Shown: one piece after another, positions 1 through 6,624 of the stretch
Position numbering within the stretch: position 1 is the first letter of the stretch
Layout: the number at the start of each line of letters is the position of its first letter
Virus record (IMG/VR): IMGVR_UViG_3300005589_000092
Coordinates: 1-26,411 of that record
Source of the DNA: a virus
DNA length: 26,411 nucleotides
Strand: one strand, 5' to 3'
Position numbers and translations under genes: made by a program
The notes under the pieces: model-generated
The model's database searches: none
What the model was told of the DNA's origin: nothing
The model's input: only the letters and a program-made list of their open reading frames with translations

Positions 1-2
1 AT

Positions 3-998
3 TTGAAAAATATTACAAATGATGCTTACGATGAAAGTTGGCTACAGGATCCAGAATGTTTAAAGAATTTTGCAGAAGGAAAAACAGATGCTATATTTCA
101 ATATGAAAGTAGTACAGCTAAGGAGATCCTAAGAATGATAAATGCTAATAATTTTAAAGATGTAGTTGTAGCCTCAGCTTTAAATAGGCCAGGCCCTTTG
201 AATTTTAAAACTCATGAACTTTATGCATCTCAAAAATTAGATGGTAATTTTGAACATGATCTATTTTATAAATATACAAAAGACACATATGGCACATTAG
301 TTTTTCAAGAACAACTTCAACAAATTTGTGTAAATATTGGAGGCCTATCTTGGGCAGATGCTGACAAAGTAATGAAAGCTTTAAAAAATGTTGGAATTGA
401 AAGTGTAAAGGAAGAAATGGATGCCATTAAATTAGAAATGACAGATAAGTTTGTAATAGGTGCAGTTAAAAAAGGGATTCCTGAAAATGAAGCAAGAGAA
501 ATGTTTACAAAATTATTAGTATATTCATTTAATGAAGGACATGCTACAGGCTATACAATAGTATCTTTTCAAGAAATGTATTATCGTTGTCATTATCCTA
601 TAGAATTCTGGTCAATTAAATTAAAGTATACAACTAATGAAAAGAACATTTTTAAATATAAAGTTAATGCTATTATGGATGGTGCAATTTTATTCCTTCC
701 TCATGTTAATTATTCAGCTTATTCTTCTTTACGGAAAATAGAGGATGATACAGTTATACAAGAAGGGCTAACAGCAATCAAAGGAATTGGAGCAAAAGCT
801 GCTGAATCAATTGAAAAAGAAAGAAATAAGAATGGGCCTTTTAGATCTAAAGAAGAATTTATAAAACGATGTAGAAATAGAGCAGTTCACAAAGGTGTAA
901 TTAAAAAACTAGATGAAAAAGGAGCTTTGGAATTTAGCAAAAAAAGATATATCTCTCGTTGTGTAAAATACAATGCAACATTTTATGCGAAAGGATAA
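3..998 (+). CDS. dnaE: DNA polymerase III alpha subunit (DnaE-type), C-terminal part, 5'-truncated by window
   Basis: Replicative polymerase, C-terminal portion. Family motifs seen in order: IFQYESS (about 31-37), NRPGPL (61-66), YGTLVFQEQLQQI (96-108) and FNEGHATGY (176-184), which correspond to DnaE VFQLES, RPGP, YG..VYQEQ and FNKSHA.aY. A helix-hairpin-helix segment IKGIGAKAAESI lies near 259-270, followed by GPFRSKEEF. The protein stops soon after the HhH region, so the OB fold and tau-binding tail of bacterial DnaE are missing. The PHP and palm domains should lie upstream of the window. The TTG at position 3 is probably an internal codon, since homology runs to the very edge. A recombinase gene follows after 3 nt, so the two are probably co-transcribed. 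The family call is firm; the true start is unseen. Confidence 0.9.
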   Translation: MKNITNDAYDESWLQDPECLKNFAEGKTDAIFQYESSTAKEILRMINANNFKDVVVASALNRPGPLNFKTHELYASQKLDGNFEHDLFYKYTKDTYGTLVFQEQLQQICVNIGGLSWADADKVMKALKNVGIESVKEEMDAIKLEMTDKFVIGAVKKGIPENEAREMFTKLLVYSFNEGHATGYTIVSFQEMYYRCHYPIEFWSIKLKYTTNEKNIFKYKVNAIMDGAILFLPHVNYSAYSSLRKIEDDTVIQEGLTAIKGIGAKAAESIEKERNKNGPFRSKEEFIKRCRNRAVHKGVIKKLDEKGALEFSKKRYISRCVKYNATFYAKG

Positions 999-1001
999 TT
1001 T

Positions 1002-1943
1002 ATGAATAATAAAGATTTAAAGAAAATAATGGATGTGGCTAAAAGTATTACAGTCAAGCAAGGGGAAGGAGCTATATTTCATTTAGGATCGGCGGAAGCA
1101 AATCTTGGAGTCGAAAGATGGTCAACAGGAATTGTGGAATTAGACAATGCTATTGGAGGGGGGATGCCAAAAGGTAGACAAATTGAAATATTTGGCCAAG
1201 AATCTACAGCAAAAACATCTTTAGCTTATCACTTATGTGCCCAACATCCTATTTGTTTATATATTCCAGCAGAAGGTACATTTGATCCTTTAAGAGCAAA
1301 ATCTTTTGGGAATACTCCGAAACAAATGTTGGTATATAGAAACTGTAAATATGCTGAAGATATAATTAATAAGATCTTGGATTTCGCAAGAGCTGGGATC
1401 CCGTTAATAGTTGTAGATTCAGTGCCAGGGATGCAATGTAAATCTGAATATGATCAAGTTGAAAAGGATGCAGAAAAGCAACCTCAATATGGTCAATTAT
1501 CTAGATTATTTAGTAGGACGATGAAAAATATTGAAGATACAATTGAAAGAACAGGAACAACAATTATTTGGGTTAATCAAGTAAGAGCTAAAATAAATGC
1601 TTCAGCTTTTGGAGAACAAGATGACTCCCCAGGAGGAAAAGCATTTAAGCATTATATTTCTTTAAGAATTAAAACTTATAGAAGAGAATGGATCAATGTT
1701 CCTAATAAGAATCCTGCATCATCTTCAACAAATGAAAGATGTGGATTGATTCAAAAAATTAAGATTTTGAAATCAAAAGTTTGTGCTCCTCAAGAAGAAA
1801 GAGAATTACCAATGTTTTTCCTTTATGGATATGTTTCTTTCGATGATCTTCAAGAGAAAAGAAAGATTATTATGAAAGCTAATAATGAGAAATACAAGAA
1901 AAAGAAAGAAGATGAAGAGAATGAAAACTGGGATGACGACTGA
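1002..1943 (+). CDS. recA: RecA/UvsX-like recombinase
   Basis: ATP-dependent strand-exchange protein, 313 aa, slightly shorter than bacterial RecA (about 350). Core motifs: a Walker A-like loop GQESTAKT (65-72), the catalytic-glutamate segment PAEGTFDP (E91, D95), Walker B LIVVDS (135-140), WVNQVRAKI (Q193, the allosteric glutamine position) and GGKAFKHY (211-218). The Walker A loop has Ala where RecA has Gly (GPESSGKT), an unusual change; T4 UvsX also departs from GKT here. The C-terminus is a highly charged Lys/Glu tail instead of the usual RecA C-terminal domain. It starts 3 nt after the polymerase gene. It probably promotes recombination-dependent replication and repair of phage DNA together with the downstream nuclease and resolvase. 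Confidence 0.92.
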   Translation: MNNKDLKKIMDVAKSITVKQGEGAIFHLGSAEANLGVERWSTGIVELDNAIGGGMPKGRQIEIFGQESTAKTSLAYHLCAQHPICLYIPAEGTFDPLRAKSFGNTPKQMLVYRNCKYAEDIINKILDFARAGIPLIVVDSVPGMQCKSEYDQVEKDAEKQPQYGQLSRLFSRTMKNIEDTIERTGTTIIWVNQVRAKINASAFGEQDDSPGGKAFKHYISLRIKTYRREWINVPNKNPASSSTNERCGLIQKIKILKSKVCAPQEERELPMFFLYGYVSFDDLQEKRKIIMKANNEKYKKKKEDEENENWDDD

Positions 1944-2193
1944 TAAATATCTTATCTATAAACTAACTGCTAAAGATATACCTGCTGATTTCACAGGAAT
2001 GGTCATTTGTATTCAACCGTGTAGTCCTGATTATTTTATGCATGAATATATTAAAGCAGGAACAGTTTTAACTTGTATAGATGGGATGGTATATATGACA
2101 GATAAATTTGGATTTGATAATATAATTTGTCAAGTGGAATCGGAGTATTTTGAAGAACACTTTGGGATCAAATATTATGGATTAAAATATTAG
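1921..2193 (+). CDS. hypothetical protein (90 aa) overlapping recA end
   Basis: I do not recognise a family. The frame is open from 1885, but the most likely start is ATG 1921 or ATG 1933, both inside the last codons of the recombinase gene, suggesting translational coupling. The purine-rich stretch at 1900-1920 could serve as a weak ribosome site. The protein is acidic and rich in aromatic residues (Tyr and Phe), with three Cys (PCSP, LTCID, IICQV), and has no membrane segment or signal peptide. It is followed after 9 nt by another small gene with a strong AGGAGG site. The reading frame is convincing because nothing else covers this stretch; the exact start is uncertain. Confidence 0.65.
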   Translation: MKTGMTTDKYLIYKLTAKDIPADFTGMVICIQPCSPDYFMHEYIKAGTVLTCIDGMVYMTDKFGFDNIICQVESEYFEEHFGIKYYGLKY

Positions 2194-2202
2194 GAGGATA
2201 TT

Positions 2203-2400
2203 ATGATGAAATTAGACGTAACAATGTATAAAGTTATAGGGGAAGGAGAACCTGCTTTGGAAACTACAATACATGGATCGGCTTGGGTTAAGCCTATAAA
2301 AATTGCAGATAACTTTGGGGAAGTAACGGAAACTCGTGTAATGACAAGAGACAAAGAGGATATTGATAAGTATACAATAGGATATATTTTCTATGTTTAA
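2203..2400 (+). CDS. hypothetical protein (65 aa)
   Basis: Unrecognised small soluble protein. The start is well supported by TAGGAGGATATT immediately upstream of ATG-ATG. It is predicted to be mostly beta-strand (VTMYKVIGEGEP, TTIHGSAWVKPIKI, TIGYIFYV), the kind of small fold common among phage accessory proteins. Its stop overlaps the start of the next gene by 8 nt, so both are likely translated from one early transcript. Confidence 0.7.
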   Translation: MMKLDVTMYKVIGEGEPALETTIHGSAWVKPIKIADNFGEVTETRVMTRDKEDIDKYTIGYIFYV

Positions 2401-2632
2401 ACTTAAAAGAAGTAAATTTATGACAGTATATTTAACATTATCTAATGGACATCGTCATGTTGCCATAATCAAAGAGAATCTATTCAGAAGAATAACGGGA
2501 CATGCAAGACTTCCCAGACTAATTCCAATTTCAGTCTCAAAGAAAGAATATCAAAAAGCATTCATTAGAAGGGCTCATGTAATTAAATATGAGATCTTAT
2601 CATGGGAGGAAAAGCATGACATTAAAAGTTGA
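2393..2632 (+). CDS. hypothetical basic protein (79 aa)
   Basis: Unrecognised. Basic N-terminus (MFKLKRSKF), a beta-rich middle (VYLTLSNGHRHVAII) and many Arg/Lys/His, which could fit nucleic-acid contact, although no motif proves it. ATG 2393 has AGGA 10 nt upstream; ATG 2420 (MTVYLTL) is the alternative start and would match the length of neighbouring genes. It overlaps the next gene by 17 nt, whose own SD lies inside this frame. Confidence 0.6.
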   Translation: MFKLKRSKFMTVYLTLSNGHRHVAIIKENLFRRITGHARLPRLIPISVSKKEYQKAFIRRAHVIKYEILSWEEKHDIKS

Positions 2633-2810
2633 TATCGTACAATGGATTATGGGAAAACCATATGCTATGACAGTATCTGGTAAAGCCATTCCTCTATCTG
2701 TTATTAAAGGAGTAGTTAATCCAGGATGTACATTAATTGAGTTAGATCCTAATGATGAGGATATGTTATTTAAAGTTGGTAACCCTGAAGAAAAGAAATG
2801 TGGAGGATGA
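2616..2810 (+). CDS. hypothetical protein (64 aa)
   Basis: Unrecognised small protein beginning MTLKVDIVQWIMGKPYAM. The start ATG 2616 is chosen because GGGAGG lies 6 nt upstream; the frame stays open back to 2589 but without a site. The middle is beta-rich (SGKAIPLSVIKGVV) and the C-terminus acidic (LDPNDEDML). The tail ends KKCGG. It probably belongs to the same early operon as the neighbours. Confidence 0.65.
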   Translation: MTLKVDIVQWIMGKPYAMTVSGKAIPLSVIKGVVNPGCTLIELDPNDEDMLFKVGNPEEKKCGG

Positions 2811-2834
2811 CCGAATAAGTAAGGAGGCCAAGTT

Positions 2835-2993
2835 ATGGCTAAGGGTATAAAAGGTGATAAAATAAATAAGATTAAAAGAGTTAACAAGAATACAATTCAT
2901 GTTATTTTCAAAAATGGTGCAATATTAGAATTTAAAGCATCAATGGTTGATTATGAAGATTGTGAGTTAATATCTTATGTAGTTGAAAGGTAG
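2835..2993 (+). CDS. hypothetical small basic protein (52 aa)
   Basis: Short gene with a strong site (AAGGAGG, 2821-2827) 7 nt before ATG 2835. It encodes a Lys-rich N-terminus (MAKGIKGDKINKIKRV) followed by beta-strand-like segments (NTIHVIFKNGAILEF) and an acidic stretch (VDYEDCELI). No family recognised. Its stop is 5 nt before the nuclease start at 2999. Placement, spacing and site quality make it a real gene. Confidence 0.7.
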   Translation: MAKGIKGDKINKIKRVNKNTIHVIFKNGAILEFKASMVDYEDCELISYVVER

Positions 2994-2998
2994 GATAT

Positions 2999-3880
2999 AT
3001 GAGTTTAAGGGATCAAATCATAGATCAAATAGAAAAAGACAAGCAGCCTAATAATAAATCAAAAGGCAGTACCAAAAAGCCCTTAGAAGCTAAAATAGCT
3101 ACAAATAGAATATCATCAGCTAATGCTATAAACCTGCTAAGAATAGAGACAGCATTTGATAAATTATTCTATATGAGGGAAAATTTAGAAGAAGAACGGG
3201 CAGGATTACATTGTTCTCATATTATAAAGGGAGATAGTGAATTCTGTTATAGGGCAGCTGTATTATCGTTACTCTTTAAGCAAAACCAAGGGGAACATAT
3301 TAGTGCTGGCTTAAAAAGGATATTTGCTGCCGGTGATAATATTCATGAGAAGTGGCAAGATTTCTTTGATAAATCTGGTAAATCAGAAGGAATGCAGATT
3401 AAAGGTGTAGGAAATGAAGAAAGGGCTTTTAGTAGCATTTATGAAACATATTATACGCCAGATAGTAAAATAATCACCTTGTGGGACATGTATAAATATA
3501 TTCTAGAGATCAAATCAATGAATACATTTGCTTTTAAGAAGGCAGTTGCTGAACCGAACCCACGAAAGAAACATCCCAAAGCCTTCGTGCAGTGTCAAAT
3601 GTATATGCATTTTGAAGGAATTCCTTTTGGAATCATATTATTAGAAGATAAAAATGATCAGAATTACCATGTGATATTCATTCAGTATGATTCTGAGGTA
3701 GTTAAGCCATTCATCCAAAGGGCACAAATGGTTCAGACTCTGAAGCGTGAGTTCCTTTCAGATGGTACTCTACCCCAGAAAAAATGCAAAGGCTGTAATG
3801 ACAAGAAAGCTAAGAAATGTGTGATGAGAGATGCCTGCTTCCAAGTTGGGATAGGCAGGATCAAGTTTAAGGCAAAATAA
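2999..3880 (+). CDS. Cas4/RecB-like PD-(D/E)XK nuclease with Fe-S-type cysteine cluster
   Basis: Probable DNA exonuclease/endonuclease of the Cas4-like branch of the PD-(D/E)XK superfamily, acting on phage replication or recombination ends. Visible features: two N-terminal cysteines (HCSH near 72 and EFCYR near 83), a family-typical histidine (GDNIHEKW, near 116), the catalytic core PDSKIITLW...YILEIKS (Asp near 155-163, Glu and Lys in EIKS near 170-172), the QMYMHF motif near 199, and a C-terminal cluster KKCKGC...KKCVMRDACF. The cysteine arrangement suits a 4Fe-4S cluster as in Cas4 and AddB. A low-complexity Lys/Asn N-terminal 35 residues precedes the domain. No cas1, cas2 or repeats accompany it, so this is a phage recombination nuclease, not CRISPR adaptation. 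Confidence 0.8.
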   Translation: MSLRDQIIDQIEKDKQPNNKSKGSTKKPLEAKIATNRISSANAINLLRIETAFDKLFYMRENLEEERAGLHCSHIIKGDSEFCYRAAVLSLLFKQNQGEHISAGLKRIFAAGDNIHEKWQDFFDKSGKSEGMQIKGVGNEERAFSSIYETYYTPDSKIITLWDMYKYILEIKSMNTFAFKKAVAEPNPRKKHPKAFVQCQMYMHFEGIPFGIILLEDKNDQNYHVIFIQYDSEVVKPFIQRAQMVQTLKREFLSDGTLPQKKCKGCNDKKAKKCVMRDACFQVGIGRIKFKAK

Positions 3881-3963
3881 CTGTTCGATTTAGGCTCACC
3901 TTTTATATATATTATATATATATTTTGGTAATAGATTATTAATAGATTAGTTAGGAGAATACG

Positions 3964-4182
3964 ATGAGTAAAGAAAATGAATTTACAAATATGAGTGACG
4001 GAGTGAATGATGGTTTTGTTTTATTTTATGTGAAAGATGAAAATGTATATCCGATTGCTTTAACCAAAGAACAAATGCAAATGTTAGATATTGTTATACC
4101 AACAGCATTAGGAAGTAAAGTAAATATAGTTGATATGCCAATGGCAACAGTTAAAAATTTAAAGGATGAGAATAATGGGTAG
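3964..4182 (+). CDS. hypothetical acidic protein (72 aa)
   Basis: Unrecognised. Start supported by TTAGGAGAATACG-ATG. The sequence is acidic and soluble (FVLFYVKDENVYPIALT, then a helix KEQMQMLDIVI). It follows an 83-bp gap that contains an alternating TA-rich tract (about 3901-3923), so a promoter could start here, but no convincing -35/-10 pair is present. Its stop overlaps the start of the next gene. Confidence 0.65.
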   Translation: MSKENEFTNMSDGVNDGFVLFYVKDENVYPIALTKEQMQMLDIVIPTALGSKVNIVDMPMATVKNLKDENNG

Positions 4183-4429
4183 AAAGAAAGTTAAAGGAAT
4201 TAAACAAGGAAAGTTTAGAATTGTTGTAGATGGACAAATGATTAATACCCAAGTATATATGGATTATGAGGGTAGATTTATTATGGTTAAAGGAAAAAGA
4301 ATAAAAGTAAATTGGGATCCTGCAGAATCTAGATTTTATACACCAATTATTTGTAGCAGATCAGATGTAGATCCTGAGTATAGAAACAAAATGAAGATAC
4401 TAGAACAAAGGTTATTTGGAAATGCTTAA
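4175..4429 (+). CDS. hypothetical basic protein (84 aa)
   Basis: Unrecognised basic protein. It starts MGRKKVKGIKQGKFRIVV, and ATG 4175 is preferred over ATG 4166 because AAGGA lies 8 nt upstream of it. Several short beta-strands (FRIVVDGQMINTQVYMDY, GRFIMVKGKRIKVNW) suggest a small beta-barrel. The basic charge and the position next to a Holliday-junction resolvase could fit DNA binding; this is inference only. It overlaps the resolvase start by 8 nt. Confidence 0.6.
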   Translation: MGRKKVKGIKQGKFRIVVDGQMINTQVYMDYEGRFIMVKGKRIKVNWDPAESRFYTPIICSRSDVDPEYRNKMKILEQRLFGNA

Positions 4430-5036
4430 TCTGAAACATAAAAAGATTGTTATTGGTTTGGATCAGTCATATGAGAATTGTGGTATATCTATTGCTGTTG
4501 ATGGTAAGTTAAAACGATGTACCTCACTTAGATTTAAAACCACAGATACTAAATCAGAAAAACGTAGATTATTAAGAGAGAGATTGGGTAAGTTATTTAT
4601 TACCTGTTTATTCAGAGCAGGAAACGTGACAGTAATATTCGAAAGAATTAGATTATTTTCTGGAGGTAACATTAATCAATCATATTTAATTGAAACAGGA
4701 AAATTAATTGGATCTATATTGGATAAGGCTTATCAATGTGGCATAACCTGCTACTCAGTTGACACCAGATCTTGGAAATCTAAAATCTTAGGAAGTAGTA
4801 AAACCTTTGATAAGTATGCTGATTGGGAGAAACCTGAGAAGGCAGCAGCTATAGAATTTATTCAGGCTCTAGGATTTGATTGTAGATTACTGGATAAGAA
4901 TGGAAATCAAAAAATAGTCACAAAAGGTAAAAAGAAAGGAACACTGAAATGGAATGATGATATGGCAGATTCTGGTTGTATTGCTCTATATGGATTCCTA
5001 CCTGAATCACAACAGAAACTACAACTTGAAGAATAA
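4422..5036 (+). CDS. RuvC-like Holliday-junction resolvase
   Basis: RNase H-fold nuclease that cuts branched DNA, 204 aa. Acidic residues at the RuvC positions: D14 in VIGLDQS, E74 in VIFERIRLF, and D179/D180 plus D183 in NDDMADSGCIALYG. The segment VDTRSWKSKILG (about 113-124) matches the conserved region before the last acidic pair. The insert KNGNQKIVTKGKKKG is basic and probably touches DNA. ATG 4422 is chosen over a TTG six bases earlier. Together with the recombinase and Cas4-like nuclease it would resolve recombination and replication junctions before packaging. This is the last gene before a promoter and structured RNA region. Confidence 0.85.
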   Translation: MLNLKHKKIVIGLDQSYENCGISIAVDGKLKRCTSLRFKTTDTKSEKRRLLRERLGKLFITCLFRAGNVTVIFERIRLFSGGNINQSYLIETGKLIGSILDKAYQCGITCYSVDTRSWKSKILGSSKTFDKYADWEKPEKAAAIEFIQALGFDCRLLDKNGNQKIVTKGKKKGTLKWNDDMADSGCIALYGFLPESQQKLQLEE

Positions 5037-5047
5037 TCATAAAAGTA

Positions 5048-5075
5048 TGTACATTTCACATCAGTGTGGTATAAT
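5048..5075 (+). promoter_or_regulatory. sigma70/sigmaA-type promoter
   Basis: TGTACA (5048-5053), 16-bp spacer, TATAAT (5070-5075), with TG one base before the -10 hexamer (extended -10). Transcription would start near 5082, at the left end of the structured RNA element. The same design recurs at 9198, 11120 and 22480. Confidence 0.75.
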
Positions 5076-5082
5076 AAGAATG

Positions 5083-5254
5083 TGGATGAGCGGATCGAAT
5101 ATAAAACGTGACACATGTTGTACCCGATAAACTATATAGAACATTGGATCAAAACCTTGATTCAGAAATAATATTCCTTAAGCATTGTGTCCTTAAGGTT
5201 CGGGAAAAAGTAGTCAGATGCCATTTGGCTGACAGGTATTCGAATCCCCATCTA
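5083..5254 (+). ncRNA. candidate structured RNA with tRNA-like ends (function unknown)
   Basis: No open frame with a ribosome site lies between the promoter and 5282. The element begins about where transcription should start. Its ends can pair: TGGATG (5083-5088) with CATCTA (5249-5254). Inside are a 9-bp hairpin (5144-5152 with 5157-5165, loop AACC), a 6-bp hairpin CCTTAA/TTAAGG (5176-5181 with 5193-5198), and a two-part hairpin (GTCA/TGAC, 5213-5233, with inner GCC/GGC). A T-loop-like TTCGAAT (5239-5245) sits just before CCCCATCTA. I could not fold it as a standard tRNA: it is too long and the T stem does not pair. A leader or novel RNA is possible. The stem set is hand-found and not energy-scored. 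Confidence 0.4.
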
Positions 5255-5281
5255 AATCAACCAACAACCTAGGAGGGTAAA

Positions 5282-5440
5282 ATGAGAGAATATTTATTAA
5301 ATCAATTGGAAGAAATTAAAAAGGATATAACTAGAACTTTAGAATCTGGTAAAACAATAAACTTAGATCTTGTAGATTCTTATAATCAAATGTTAAGATC
5401 TATCGAAGATTTAGATAATCAAATTGAAATTTACTGTTAA
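5282..5440 (+). CDS. hypothetical small coiled-coil-like protein (52 aa)
   Basis: Unrecognised. First gene after the structured RNA, with the strong site CCTAGGAGGGTAAA directly before ATG 5282. The product is almost entirely helical and acidic (QLEEIKKDITRTLESGK...MLRSIEDLDNQIEIYC), heptad-like, so it may dimerise. The translation-initiation sequence is repeated nearly exactly in front of the next gene. Confidence 0.7.
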   Translation: MREYLLNQLEEIKKDITRTLESGKTINLDLVDSYNQMLRSIEDLDNQIEIYC

Positions 5441-5461
5441 TCAACTACCTAGGAGGGTAAA

Positions 5462-5635
5462 ATGTTAAATATGAATTTGAAAGAAAAGATATTTACTGAT
5501 TGGAATGAATTTTATGAAAACACAGATTTACTGATAGAGGATTTGGATTTAAATTACTATTATGAAGATATGGAAACTGGAAGATTTTCACTAAGTAAAT
5601 TTAGTGGTGGATCTAAAGTAGCAATCTGGTGGTAA
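5462..5635 (+). CDS. hypothetical acidic protein (57 aa)
   Basis: Unrecognised. Preceded by the same ACCTAGGAGGGTAAA initiation sequence as the gene before it. Acidic, with a Tyr cluster (DLNYYYEDME) and a C-terminus ending AIWW. No motif identified. The next gene's SD overlaps its stop codon (TAAGGAGG), so translation is probably coupled. Confidence 0.7.
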   Translation: MLNMNLKEKIFTDWNEFYENTDLLIEDLDLNYYYEDMETGRFSLSKFSGGSKVAIWW

Positions 5636-5648
5636 GGAGGACGGTAAA

Positions 5649-5771
5649 ATGTTAGAAATATTTATGGAAGGATTTCAAATAGGATTATTTATAGGAGCCA
5701 TTATATTTTCTGTAAGTTTTGTAACTCATAAGCATTTGAGAGGAGATCCAGATGAGAACACTAACTCTTGA
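5649..5771 (+). CDS. small single-pass membrane protein (40 aa)
   Basis: Start at ATG 5649 after AAGGAGGACGGTAAA. One hydrophobic segment of about 18 residues (GFQIGLFIGAIIFSVSFV, residues 8-25) followed by a polar tail HKHLRGDPDENTNS, so probably an inner-membrane peptide with its C-terminus in the cytoplasm. Family unknown; early phage membrane peptides often alter host physiology or exclude other phages, but nothing here specifies a role. It overlaps the next gene by 20 nt. Confidence 0.6.
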   Translation: MLEIFMEGFQIGLFIGAIIFSVSFVTHKHLRGDPDENTNS

Positions 5772-5916
5772 AAGAGACCAATATCAAACTACACCAAACA
5801 AAAATCATTATGATGTATTTACACTTGAAGATATGTATCTAATGTTTGACATAGAAGGAGAATGTTTTGGATATGAATTTGAAGATGGCAAGTTTGCTAG
5901 ACTGATAATTGAATAG
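5752..5916 (+). CDS. hypothetical acidic protein (54 aa)
   Basis: Unrecognised small protein with start ATG 5752 after GAGGAGATCCAG inside the preceding membrane-peptide gene. It is soluble and acidic (TLEDMYLMFDIEGECFGYEFEDGKF). It is the last gene before a strong intrinsic terminator at 5936, so it closes the transcription unit that starts at the 5048 promoter. Confidence 0.65.
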   Translation: MRTLTLERDQYQTTPNKNHYDVFTLEDMYLMFDIEGECFGYEFEDGKFARLIIE

Positions 5917-5935
5917 ATATAACAGGATCTTAAAT

Positions 5936-5984
5936 AAAAAGGCTTTAGCTGACAATCATTGGTGTATTCAGTTAAAACCTTTTT
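5936..5984 (+). terminator. intrinsic terminator
   Basis: Long stem: AAAAAGG (5936-5942) with CCTTTTT (5978-5984), then TTTAGCTGA (5944-5952) with TCAGTTAAA (5968-5976), one internal C/A mismatch and a 15-base loop. The stem ends in a run of T. It closes the small-gene operon started at the 5048 promoter. The A-run on the 5' side makes it potentially bidirectional. Confidence 0.85.
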
Positions 5985-6017
5985 GTTACATAACCTATTA
6001 TTAGAAAGGAGTTTCAT

Positions 6018-6134
6018 ATGATTAGAATAGATTTTATGGATTTAGTTGCATTAGCAGTAATTGGAACAATATGGGTGGTATTCTTAATTGGAATCGCTTA
6101 CTATAATATCAAAGCTAGAATCTTAAGGATGTGA
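6018..6134 (+). CDS. small single-pass membrane protein (38 aa)
   Basis: ATG 6018 with AAAGGAG 8 nt upstream. Almost the whole product is one hydrophobic helix (LVALAVIGTIWVVFLIGIA, about 9-27), followed by a basic tail (YYNIKARILRM). The basic C-terminus favours an N-out, C-in orientation. No family recognised. It is the first gene after the terminator, and no promoter is obvious in the 33-bp gap, so it may be expressed by read-through. Confidence 0.6.
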   Translation: MIRIDFMDLVALAVIGTIWVVFLIGIAYYNIKARILRM

Positions 6135-6162
6135 AGAAAAAACGACAAGAATTGAGGTATAT

Positions 6163-6336
6163 ATGAATATGAAAATTGTACAGGAAACAGTTGAAGGTTT
6201 AGAGAAAAAGATTAAAGAAGAACAAAAATGGTGTGCAGATAATCACCATGATATTGAAGGTAGATCTGAAAGGATCAAGAAAATATTAGATTTCAGATCT
6301 AAAATAACAATCTTAAAGAATAGGAGAAGATTATGA
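6163..6336 (+). CDS. hypothetical charged helical protein (57 aa)
   Basis: Unrecognised. Start ATG 6163 after GAGGTATAT. Strongly charged and helical (ETVEGLEKKIKEEQKWC...), coiled-coil-like, ending in a very basic tail (ITILKNRRRL). The stop codon TGA overlaps the next ATG (ATGA), a classic coupling junction. Confidence 0.6.
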   Translation: MNMKIVQETVEGLEKKIKEEQKWCADNHHDIEGRSERIKKILDFRSKITILKNRRRL

Positions 6337-6614
6337 CTACTCAAAAAGCTTTTGATTTAATTAAAGTAATTACGGAATTAGATGAAGAATACACAATTTC
6401 AGTTATTAGAGGAAATTATGAACATATATTTTGTCCATGTACTAAAAATTTTAATTATTGTATTTCAGAAACTGGGCTTGAACGTACTCAAAAACCTGTA
6501 TCTTTGAAAGATTTAACAAGACATTTAATTCAAGTAAAACATGACAATTATATTGATAGACAAATGCATTATTTTATCTGTCATGATTGTAAAACAGTCT
6601 ATATTGTAGAATAG
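6333..6614 (+). CDS. hypothetical protein with cysteine pairs (93 aa)
   Basis: No family recognised. Start ATG 6333 with TAGGAGA upstream and ATGA overlap with the previous gene. Cysteines are arranged FCPC (about 34-36), NYC, and CHDC near the C-terminus (HYFICHDCKTVYIVE), which resembles a small zinc-ribbon with extra histidines, probably structural zinc. N-terminal helix (KAFDLIKVITELDEEY). Role unknown. Confidence 0.65.
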   Translation: MTTQKAFDLIKVITELDEEYTISVIRGNYEHIFCPCTKNFNYCISETGLERTQKPVSLKDLTRHLIQVKHDNYIDRQMHYFICHDCKTVYIVE

Positions 6615-6624
6615 GAGAGATCTC

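Noticed and set aside
1885-1943. Frameshift fusion between recA and the next frame
   Set aside because: The recombinase has a natural charged end and stop, no slippery heptamer with downstream structure is clear, and the second frame has internal start codons.
2999-3880. Cas4-like gene as part of a CRISPR system
   Set aside because: No cas1, cas2, effector gene or repeat-spacer array is present; the gene sits among phage recombination genes, where Cas4-like nucleases are common.
3901-3930. Alternating TA tract as a promoter or origin
   Set aside because: TA-rich, but no paired -35/-10 with correct spacing, no iterons and no DnaA-box cluster; left as unassigned intergenic sequence.
5083-5254. 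Group I intron or tmRNA/6S RNA
   Set aside because: Too short for an intron, with no conserved core seen, and no tag-peptide frame or 6S-like open bubble could be recognised.
5185-5260. Complete tRNA in the 5083-5254 element
   Set aside because: TTCGAAT is present but the flanking bases do not form a T stem, no 5' acceptor strand lies about 72 nt upstream, and no anticodon arm can be drawn.
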